Shown here one piece after another: positions 23,576 through 35,400 of a DNA stretch of 64,000 nt. The translations under genes and the position numbers were made by a program. Every line of letters begins with the position of its first letter. Positions within the stretch are counted from its first letter, which is position 1. The stretch is from Sipunculus nudus (lineage: Eukaryota > Annelida > Sipuncula > Golfingiida > Sipunculidae), in contig CM049311.1 in assembly GCA_026874595.1 (NCBI GenBank), positions 20,708,176 through 20,772,175 on the forward strand, in the 5' to 3' direction. The notes beneath the pieces were generated by a model, which worked only from the letters and a program-made list of their open reading frames with translations, was not told the DNA's origin and did not search any database.

Positions 23576-26090
23576 AGCTTATGTGATGGGGCGTCGTCGT
23601 CCTTCCGCCGTCCAGTCCGCCATTCACCGTCCAGGGCTGGCCATCTGCTGTCCATGGCTGTAAGTCAGAAACAGTGGGAGCTAGCAGCTCCAAATTACAT
23701 GTAAGAATTATTCACATGTGAAACTGGGTGCAATAGAGCTCATTGGGTATCTGCATTAATTTAGATATTATAGAGAAAAAGCTTTAAAACTTTTAAAAAT
23801 CTTCTTCTCCAAAATTTCCAGCCAAACTGTCCAATATTTCACAGAAATGTTCCCTGGAACAATCTCTCTCATGTTTATTTGAATGGTTCCAGTTCGGTGA
23901 TTTTTGGCCGAGTTACAGGAGGTTGAACTTAGATATTTGTCCAAAAAAGCACACTAAAATTAAAATCTCAGAAACGGCTTAAGCTATCATTACCAAATTT
24001 TACACCAATGTTTGTCATATAAGTCATATCTGAAATTTAAGTATTGGTGGCGCCACCTACATTGGTCTGTTTTTTACTGGCGAAAATGTAATTTTAGACC
24101 CTTCTAGCTTATACACTGTTTTATGATGAAGCTGTAAAGCTGATTGGTTTAAACTTACCAAGAATTATTCTGTGGTAGGGTTCTACCAGTTTTATAAGAA
24201 TAGATTGGGTAAATACAGCTTTAAAAAGCAGTGTAGCCAATTGAGAAAGGCCTTCTGTGTTTGAAATCTGATTTGACAACATGCCAAGTTTCAGCAGCCA
24301 AGTCAAGAGGTCACTTAGTACAACCAAGTTGGGTTCAGACATCACCATGGCGACTGACCTGGCTCTGTCTGTTGTCTAGACAAGGTGTCTAGACGTACAG
24401 CGTGTAGACATCTAGACACATCATCTAGACGCAGAATGCCCATTTTAGAACTATTGGAACTTTTTTATAACTGTTTGAAAAAACCTGGGTTTGCATTTTT
24501 AGCGAATCTGTGAGCTTATGCAATGGTGTGGCATCATCCATCTTCCATCTTCCATCGTGTGTCATAGCTATGTCAAAAAGGGCAGGAGCTAGCATCACCA
24601 AAATTTTTTGCAATAAATTTGTCATCTTAAAATTCTATTGGATTCCGCTTATTTCTTGGCTAACTGTATTTTCTTTGATTTTATAGGGAAGAAGCTAAAA
24701 AACATTAAAACATGTTCTTCTCGAAAGCCATTCTGCCAAAATATCTGTTCATCTGTCCAAATAATCCACCCTGGCAAACAAGAACATATCCAAAACATCC
24801 TGACTAACACATCCTAGTTGTATCCACCAAAACAGAGTTTTGCTGATGCAATGTTTTCAGTCGGACGCTGCCGCCGCAGCCACAGCCACCGCCGCATAGG
24901 TTTCCCGAGAACCCCTCCGTGACCACTGGGCAGAATTTTTTGAAGTTCGGAATTATGATTGGTTCACATGTGAACTGCTGTGACCTAATTTTTGGTTGAC
25001 CTCTGACCTTTCCTCTCTGCCAAGCGTCCATTTGTGCGTCTGTTTCCACACATAAACCCACAAATCTCAGGAACCGTTTGACTGATCAGGCTAAAATTAT
25101 TGCACAAATGTAGCCCTTAGATAGCTTCATAACATACACTAAAAATGGTGGCGCCACCTGCAACCATTTTTGCACAGTGTTCATCTGCCTTGGGATAAAA
25201 TCACTGGTATCTCTGCATTGGTTGGACTTATCCACCTGAAATTTTGCATGTCTTCACATCCTGGACAGCTTTCTTGATTTTATGACACTCATATCTCGGA
25301 AGTGGTTTCACACATCTGCCTAAAATTTTGCAGGTTTATACATCCTGAACAGCTTTCTCGATTTTTTGACAGGTGGCGCCACCTACATTTTAGTTTACGC
25401 TGCAGACATCCAAGCTCATATCTCAGGAACCGTTTGACCGATTGGGTCAAAATTTTGCATATGTATAGATCTCAAATAGCTCTTTGTCATTCATAAACTG
25501 GAGGTACCACCTGCAACCATTTTTGCACAGCATCCATCTGTAATTCTGCTGTGGGCTAAAATCACTCATATTTCAGTAGTGGTTTGACTTATCTGCCTAA
25601 AATTTTGCATGTGTATACATCTTGGATAGCTTTCTCGATTTTGTGGCAGGTGGTGCCACCTACATTTATGTTTACTCTGCAGACATTAAGGCTTATATCT
25701 TAAGACTGGTTTGACATATCCCCCTGAAATTTTGCATGTGTATAGATCTCATATAGATTTTAATCATACACAAAATTGGTGGCGCAACCTGCCACCATTT
25801 TTTTGCACAGCGTCCTTCTGTTTGTCTGCTGTGGGACAAAATCACTCATATACAAGTAGTGGTTTGGCTTATCTGCCTAAAATTTTGCAAATGTATACAA
25901 CTTGGACAGCTTTCTGGATTTTGTGGTAGGTGGCGCAACCTACATACACATTTAGGTTGCAGACATCCATACTAATATGCAACACACCTCACTGTATTTC
26001 CCCTTGCCACTCAATCCATGCCTCACTTCACCCGTCTTACTCAGATTTCGGCGAATACACGTAGACGCTTGTCGACTACCCGTATTCTAG
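23576..26090 (+). mobile_element. Helitron-like (pearl/HINE-type) block with tandem core
   Basis: From about 25140 the sequence is a tandem array whose ~139-bp monomers alternate in two types, so the true period is about 278 bp. Each monomer carries GGTGGCGCCACC or a one-base variant (25147, 25372, 25648, 25780, 25928) and a shared CTAAAATTTTGCATGTGTATA-like box. The right flank reaches CGTATTCTAG|T at 26090. The same right flank ends in TTTTCTAG|T at 42865 and, inverted, in TATTCTAA|T at 28038. CTRR followed by T is the Helitron 3' terminus rule. Leftward, GTGAGCTTATG(T/C)..ATGG motifs at 23576 and 24508 resemble the outer end of related blocks. The outer start is not certain. Confidence 0.55.
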
Positions 26091-26497
26091 TTTTAAAATG
26101 TCTTAGTCCAAAACTGGCAGGTCCAAAACGTCCATTTTGCTGAAATCATAATGACTAAGGTAGATATGCAGGACATAAGAGGATCAATATTAAATTTAAA
26201 AAATAAACCTCAATTCATACTCCCAAATTTTGCACAGGTTCGCATTAGTCCTGTAGGCCTTGGTTGTTTAGTAAACACAGACTTCTGTCTAGCTTGCTTG
26301 CCTAATGCATATATAAAAGAACACATTTCCTCATCAAAAAGCCATTGTTATGTGCAGAAATTTGCAATCAATTGTGGCACTGCAAGATAGATCATCAGAT
26401 TGTTTGCAGCATCCTGACTGATCATTGATTATTTTTACGATCATCAGCCCATCTACTCTCATAATTAATGTTTTTTTTTTTGTCTGCTCGTAGAATC

Positions 26498-29400
26498 ATG
26501 GGATCCAAGTCTTACACAGATGAAGAAATAGCAGCGCTGAAAAAAACAGCATGTAGCGTTATAGATGCTGCAGCAGACGAGCTGAACGCACTAAGTCAGG
26601 ATATCTGGAAACACCCGGAACTAGCGTACAAAGAACACCATGCACACAAGGTCCTGACAGACTATCTTGAGGAAAAAGGATTCAGTGTCAAGCGGGCCTA
26701 CCATGTTGACACAGCGTTCAGGGCTGAGCCAGCCAAGTCTGAAGCTGCAGGTCCTCATATCGCAGTTCTGTGTGAATACGACGCCCTGCCGGAGGTAGAT
26801 CATGGATGCGGCCACAATCTGATTGCAGAAGTTGGCATTGCAGCCGGACTGGGTGTCAAAGCTGCCCTGGACCAGATGGGATATGACAAAGGCCATGTAA
26901 GTGATAATTAATTTATCATACCATTAAACATATTTAAATATTATATTGTTTGTTTTTTTATAGAAAAAAATTAATATAATAACAAAAAAAATAATGATAT
27001 GTTACATGATCTCATCACATAAAACAATGTAACTGAAGATAAAACATGTTGGCAAGTTAAAAAAATTCTTGATATATTGGAAAAAAATAAAATATGATAA
27101 CAACTGTAAAAGTTATTTTAATGTTGTTTTATGATTATATCATGCAGAGTTCAAATGACATCGATAATAATACACCAGGAAGTTGGTTCCTTTGATTTAT
27201 GATGCATTAAATAATAAATTTCTTTCGTTTAAAATAAATCGCTGTCAACCTCTTTTTCAAATTTTAAGATTATCATTTGCATATAGTAATTGATAAAACT
27301 ACTTACTTCCAAATAATATTTTTGTGCATAATGGGCATTATTCCATAAATATTTGACATCTAGAGGGATTATTAAGGTATTTGTCAAGGACAAAATACAT
27401 TGCACCCTTATTGTATTGTAGCTGACTGTACTGGGGACACCAGCCGAGGAGGAAGGTGGAGGGAAGGTGGACCTCATCAGAGCTGGAGCGTTTAATGATA
27501 TAGATGTAGCTATGATGTCACATCCAGGTCGCTCATCAACTAGCACTGCTGCTGCCCTGGCCATGACTGAGTGAGTTTAGTACATACTGTGGCCACTAGA
27601 TGGCTCTCACAATGACTTGTATAGGTCACCAGAGGTCCCTTATAGTTACCATACAGGTCCCTGAAAACCTTAAAAAGTGCTTAAATGGGCCTATTCCAAT
27701 ATCTGATGTTTATAAACCAAGATAAACCCTTGGAGCTTTTATAAAAAGAGGCCAGCAAATCTCAATATCAACCCACACAGGCTGTTCATTTTGTTTATAT
27801 CAACATGTTTATAGGAGCCCCACAAAAATAATCAAAACCCATCGAAGAAGGACATCTGCTGACAAGTCAGATAAGCCAGAGCTTTTCAAATGGTGTTTTG
27901 CAATAAATAACCTTTCAGCCTCTACATATATGCACCCTACCCCCTTAGGTAACATGTATTGCTGTGTTTACAAATAGGCTGTTGATAAAAAAGTTCATAC
28001 ATCCTTCACAGAGGTGTTATATGAACTGCAACAAGAATTAGAATACAGGCATTTGACAAGTGACTGTGAATATCCTTTGAATTCAGAGTTGGAATGGTGA
28101 AGTGAGGCATGGATTGAGTGGCTAGGGTTGGGACGGTTACCGGTATACGGTATTATCACGATATCTGACCGCTACGGTTATCATACCGTCAACTTTCCTA
28201 TTATCGCGATATCACGATATCAATTTTTGTTCACGATTTTGGTTCACAAGCAAGCCCTTGAAGTTCAAAATAAATTTATTTCAAAGAATTGCATTTATTT
28301 TCATAAACCACGTGTATTGGAATACACGCGTGTGGGTGGAAGCGTGTGCTTACAGACTTCTGGATTAGTCAGAAATGTCCGGAAGTAGCAGGATGAATCA
28401 GAAAGGACAAAAGCTTGAGAATTCCAGGAGAAATTAACATTATAATGAAAGAGCAATAAATACACACATTTATGCTTTTATTGCATGGAACGAAAATGTC
28501 AACATAAAAGTGTCACCACTGAATCAAACATTCCATACGGGTTGCATATTATGCCATATAAAATTGAGATGATATATTTAGCCAAGATTCTTATGACACG
28601 CTCTCCGAAAATTCGCCGGGATTCTCCTGCTTTTATGTAGCTATAGGAAACTGATGGAAAGTTCTGACAAGCGTGATTCGATGATGGGGGCAGGACTTCC
28701 CGCGCCTCAAGCTTGCGCACCTGCAGGACCTTCATGCAACTTACATCACTTAATGAGTCATTCTGTGGTACAGGCACAATAGGTATAAATTATATTAATA
28801 CTTAACCCCTTGTATAAAGTCAAGACTTTAAAGGTGGTTGTTATAAATATCATTATTGATGGCTTATTAATGCCATTAATTGAAAATATCACAATATCAC
28901 AGTATATCGCGATAAAATTTGAATAATTATCATGATATCAAAAACCTATATCGTCCCAACACTATGAGTGGCAAGGGGAAATAGAGTGGTGTGTTGTATA
29001 TTAGCATGGATGTCTGCAGCCAAAATGTTTATGTAGGTGACGCCATCTGCCACAAATTAGAGAAAGCTATCCAAGATGTATATACATGCAAAATTTTAGG
29101 CAGATTAGTCAAACCACTGCCGAGATATGAGTGATTTTATCCCATGGCAGACAAACAAACAGATGCTGTGCAAAAATGATTGCAGGTGGCACCACCAATT
29201 TTGCATATGATAAAGAGCTATATGAGATCTAAACACATGCAAAATTTCAAAAGGATACATCAAACAAGTCCTGAGATATAGGCCAGGATGTCTGCAGCCT
29301 GAATTTGGATGTAGGTCGCGCCACCTGTCATAAAATCAAGAAAGCCATCCAGGATGAATACACATTCAAAATTTCAGGTGGATAAGTCCATTCACTGCAG

Positions 29401-32400
29401 AGATATGAGTGATTTACCCCAAGGCAGATGAACAAATGGACGCTGTGCAAAAATGGTTGCAGGTGGCGCCACCATTTTTTATGTATGTTATAAAGCTATC
29501 TAAGGGCTACATTTATGCAAAATTTTTAGCCTGAAACGAGTCCAAATTATATGGGCAGAAGCACAGATGGAGGTACTGGAGAGAGGAAAGGTCAAAGGTA
29601 AATGAAAAATATTTTGGCACCATGTGACCTGATAATTGTGTAAAGTTTTGGAAGAATCTGCCCAGTTGTCTCAGAGTTCTATTCCAGAAACGAACGCGGC
29701 GGTGGCAGAACATGGTCAAAAACATAGTGTCCGCAAAACTTTGTTTTGGCGGATACAATTATCCTTAAATCATAAATATATACACAGACTCAGCTAAAAA
29801 TCATGTAAATTCTTATAAGATGTTGGTGAATGGATAGTAATCACTGATAATTGTGAAAAGTTTTGGAAAAATCGTGTAAAGATTGTTAATATTTAAACAG
29901 ACTCGGCAAAAAATCACATAAATTCTTTATAAGATGTTGGTGAATGGATAGTAATCACCGATAATTGTGAAAAGTTTTGGAAAAATCGTGTAAAGATCAT
30001 TAATATTTAAACAGACTCAGCAAAAAATCACATAAATTCTTTATAAGATGTTGGTGAATGGATAGTTATCACCAATAATTGTGAAAAGTTTTGGAAAAAT
30101 CATGTTAAGATCATTGATATTTAAACAGACTCGGCAAAAATCACGTAAATTCTTTATAAGATGTTGGTGAATGGATAGTAATCACCGATAATTGTGAAAA
30201 GTTTTTGTGAAAAATTGTGTAAAGATCATTAATATATAAACAGACTCAGCAAAAAATCACGTTAATTCTTTATAAGATGTTGGTGAATGGATGGCTTTGA
30301 ATTCTCAATGACAATTTTGATTCTGTGAAACATAAGCCACTTTTATCATTTGATCTAGTTTACCCAAAGTAAAGCTTTGAGCTGGTGCCTTGATTTTTTT
30401 TCGCTGTATGAATGGGTCTGCCCCACTTCTGATTTGTCTCACAGCTATTTACAAGATAGAAATCATAACCATAAGATCTAGAAAGTTCAAATTTGATATC
30501 CATAAAATCAATAGCTGAAATCCCCTTGGAGATTTGATATTAGGTGATATTGTTATGAAGTGGTAAATTTAAATATTGGTAATCAAACTAAAACTTAAAA
30601 TTCACAGAGTGACAAACACTAAGATCGGTGTCAGAGATTGATGAGGACTGATATTCAGACAGAGCCAAAGGAAATTCATGGTCATCAGACGACCAAGTAT
30701 CTAATGGTAATTCAGTATGTTTGTAGAGCCTAAATGTACTCTCAAAAATTAGCTTTAAATTGGTTTCTATGATGAGGCAGGCAGATTATGTTTATACGAG
30801 TCTGTAAATAGGACTGTAGGTCAGTCTATAACTGGATGTATGTCAGGTCAGACTTGGGATTTTCCATAGAACTTTTGTCCAATCAGATCTCACAAAAGTT
30901 AGGAAGAACACTTACAACTCTGATGTAATTGTGACCTACTTTGGGTTATCCAATAAGGTTTAGCTTTATGACAAAATGCAGAAATATGGATATGTACGTC
31001 TCATATGTCACGTGAAAGCTCTGTAACAAAACTATCTGTAGTGCGCACTGAGATTCAGTGAGTCATGGAGGCTGGGCGGCTCTCTCAGAGAGAGAGACTG
31101 TCCCAGACCACTTGCTATTGAATAAAGTTTTCTGTCATCAAATTGGTCTTGGAACATTGTCTGCCACGCGCATCAGCAACCGTATGTGATACATGTGGGG
31201 ACATCCCCATCTCCCCACCTCACCTTTGTATCATTATGGTGGAGACCGGGTCCTGTATCATTTTGGTTGATAAACCGGGATTCACTTCCAACACATCAGC
31301 ACCAGGAAAACCGACAATGCTGCCAGTTGGAGTGAAGAATGAAGATCCCCTCTCACAGCCACAGGTGCCATTGACTGGTCTTCCATATCTCACAACTGTA
31401 CTGGACCTTCAACCTAGATGTCTACAGAATCACAGCCTAACATCAAGAATGTCATCTCTGCTGCTGAAGGTATCAAACTTTGCTATGAACTTTCTCTTCA
31501 AACTTTAACTTGGCTGCAGTTTCTCAGGGCTCTGCTTGAGAAGATCAAAGACTCTCTCTGTATCTTTTAACCAAAAGGACACTGTAATCAGCATATTGCT
31601 TTAACCGTGACTTCAGGTTGCATAACTGACATTTTTCGCTAAAAAAAGGGCTGTGATATCTCAACCTGAGATCATCATTGTTCCTGACCAGCCACATAAA
31701 AAAAAATCAATATCAGGACAAGCCAGCTTTGGGCCTATGTCAACAATACTACTGGCCATACCACGTGCACTGTGTGTTATCTCACAACAAGTTCCTCGCT
31801 ATGTTCCTGCAACTACTAGAAGCAGATTTGCCGTTCTACTGCTATCTTCTGTATCACCTATCATACCATGACTCCAGAAAGAAAAAAAGAAGCCAAGTCA
31901 GCAGAGAAGACCACAGAAGACCCAAAGAAGACAAGATTTCCTGAGGTAATGAAAAACAAAACCAGAGACTCTGAATTTATATGCCTTCTGTAATATTCGG
32001 GCATTTCAGAATATTTTGCATGTATATGTTGTAAAACAAAAAAAATATGTATGTAGTACCCTATAACTTTATCTTATTGATGTGTCATGGTTGTAAAATG
32101 ATATAATTTAATGTCACTATCTAATTGATAGGTTAGGAAGAGGCTTACAAAAAAAAACCCACATTAAACAGTGTAGACCTGTCAATATTAGATTTGATAC
32201 AGTAATGTCTATCTCAGACGTTAATATGTAATGTCACCAAAATGACTATTGATTTACATTCAATAATACCTAGAGTAGAGCAATATGCAAAACCATCAGC
32301 ATGTTAGCATTCATTTATATTGAGAAATTCTCATGTGTTGGACCATACCAAATCATCAGGTATCATAATGCTCTCTTGGCTATAAATTTAATGGAATGGT

Positions 32401-35400
32401 AGCACATTGTGTCACCAATGCACAATGCGATGCTTATTTTCAATGCACATTTTGGTCCTCAAAAACAGGTTCACAGGCAGCCCCCCAATATATAGGGAAT
32501 TGGACAAACTGGGGAGTGTGATGACTCCAAAAATCAATAATGCACTGACCTGTGGTCACATTATTGCCTTGATTAGGGTTTGATATGTATAACCTCATTG
32601 ATAGCTGGAAATGCCAGGCAAGATATGTAGGTTAACACAGGAATTCTTCTCATAGGAATTTCGTATTCACGCGTACTATGACAGACATGTTTCATGAGCA
32701 AATGCTTTCTGGTCACTGCTTTCATGATTCTGATAACCCATAAACCATAATGTGGAGTGACAAGGATTTCGAGCATTAACATTATTCTTTTAATTTACAT
32801 CATCACTCTACATATGTATGTTTGATCTTACACACAAAGAGCTCACAATAAAGTTACCATCTTAATCCTAGGACTAGATCAAAACATGCAACTGTCAGTG
32901 AATTATTTAATTTTTCATCACATTTTCACACATATTTCACCTTGTTCATGCACAAAAATGGGTAATAAATGGGAACCTATGTACACATTCCTCTGTCGTT
33001 AGGAATGACATCATTCTGTCATGTACTTATCCGCTGGTAAGGTACACCAGTTGTGTTATGCTAAAGGAGTAGCAACTCAACCAATCCATTATCAAAAGTC
33101 AACTTGTCCCAATGGCAAGTATGAAAGCCAAGATGTATTTTGAATCATTGGTACTGATCAACACACAGAGCAGATAGTCATGTACATTTTGTATATGTTC
33201 AACTCTCAGGCACAAGAGTATATAACCTTTGTCAGATTGGGAATTCATGATCACTTTTCCCATAGGAATTGTATGTTTAGCTACAGGCATTGCTAATTCA
33301 CTTGTTATAATTGGTAATGCATATTGCTGTTAGACAGAACATCTTTATGTAACATCACTCACTGTATGCAAAAAATTTTTCACATACTTTGACTTATTCC
33401 AATACTTATACAGTATGCATAGTACTTGTATATTCTAGCTGTGCATTCATTATGAACATGATGCTATAATCATATCTATTAAGATATTTATTTATTGATT
33501 CTACTTAGATGCTGTCATACGTATATAATCTGCTGCTGTACTGCTTATATTCGGATGTCAAATAATGTCATCATGGTTGCGATGTTGTTCCTGATTACTT
33601 ATACATCAGCATTTTATCTTCTAGATATTGTTTAGGATTGTCAATTCACAAAAAAAATTATGTCTGTCTTTAGAATATATGTGTAGCTATAGATTTAAAT
33701 ATGTTGTTTCTCCGCTTATTTAGGTTAGCTTAAGCATTGTAGTTATATATTGTTTAGGATTGTCAATTCACAAAAAAAAATTATGTCTGTCTTTAGAATA
33801 TATGTGTAGCTATAGATTTAAATATGTTGTTTCTCCGCTTATTTAGGTTAGCTTAAGCATTGTAGTTGTACTCCTTCAAAAATTTTCAATAGGCACTTCC
33901 TCCAATTCCTTACACTGTTCCATCTGGAAATGTGACATGTTCATGTATTCCACATCTATATTGATATGTGTAATCTATTCATCTCAGTGATGTAATACTT
34001 TACTTATTACCAACATATATCCATCACATTTTCATTAGTGCTAGCTCAATATATATTTTTATATTCACTGTCACAGCTACTGATCTCGCAGTTAATGCAA
34101 AGTTATGCAGTATATCTTGATTCTTACACATAATGTATTTCTGTCATCTACATTCCAGTTATCCTTCTTGAAATAACTAATTTTTCTCTGACTTAGCCGA
34201 TGAGGCCGGAGCCTCATTCTGAATGCCGGAGGGAAATGTTATGAAGTGGTAAATTTAAATATTGGTAATCAAACTAAAACTTAAAATTCACAGAGTGACA
34301 AACACTAAGATCGGTGTCAGAGATTGATGAGGACTGATATTCAGACAGAGCCAAAGGAAATTAATGGTCATCAGACGACCAAGTATCTAATGGTAATTCA
34401 GTATGTTTGTAGAGCCTAAATGTACTCTCAAAAATTAGCTCTAAATTGGTTTCTATGATGAGGTAGGCAGATTATGTTTATACGAGTCTGTAAATAAGAC
34501 TGTAGGTCAGTCTATAACTGGATGTATGTCAGGTCAGACTTTGGATTTTCCATAGAACTTTTGTCCAAACAGATCTCATGAAAGTTAGGAAGAACACTTA
34601 CAACTCTGATGTAATTGTGACCTACTTTGGGTTATCCAATAAGGTTTAGCTTTTATGACAAAATGCAGAAATATGGATATGTACGTCTCATATGTCACGT
34701 GAAAGCTCTGTAACAAAACTATCTGTAGTGCGCACTGAGATTCAGTGAGTCAGGGAGGCTGGGCGGCTCTCTCAGAGAGAGAGACTGTCCCAGACCGCTT
34801 GCTATTGAATAAAGACTTCTGTCATCAAATTGGTCTTGGAACATTGTCTGCCACGGGCATCAGCAACCGTATGTGATATAGGTGGGGACATCCCCAACCC
34901 CATTCGTATCGTTATGGTGAAGACCGGGTCTCATATCAATATAATTATTCTTTGTAATGGAGCCATCTACTCTTCCTTCAGTTTTGCAATGATCATAATA
35001 CAGACATGAATATCTTCATATGCCAGTATTTCAGTTAAAAGTTTAGAAATTTTGATTAAAATTTGAACAACCAGTTTTCAATAAACTTTGAGCTTTATCT
35101 ACAGTTGGCCAATGTGAGTGAAACAAATATTACTTGTCTATAATTGCTGTCATATGGATTGCCTTGAAATATGGTCTTTGGTTTAATATTAGATTTTTGT
35201 CTATTTTGAAACATATGAACTTGTGACATGTGTAAGGTTATATTGCATTGTCCGTGATAAATGAGGCTGTTCCTTGAGTCCATTATTAATCATATTATGT
35301 GCTGCTAAGTATATTCAGTGAGTGTATATCTGGTGTACTTTGTAAGTTAACTTGTTCACCTGATAATGCGACCTGGATTTTCCTTGTCACATGCTGAAGT

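Noticed and set aside
23600-26000. Regularly spaced short palindromes, considered as a CRISPR-like array
   Set aside because: The host is eukaryotic, the 'spacers' are themselves repeated in a 278-bp dimer, and the ends follow Helitron rules.
28128-28388. 86-codon frame at the start of the hAT element, considered as transposase
   Set aside because: No hAT dimerisation or catalytic motif is present. The frame lies in AT-rich non-coding filler and stops early.
31143-31508. Frame across the 5' LTR end, considered as gag
   Set aside because: It starts inside the LTR, has no nucleocapsid-type zinc knuckle or capsid similarity, and is not continued downstream.
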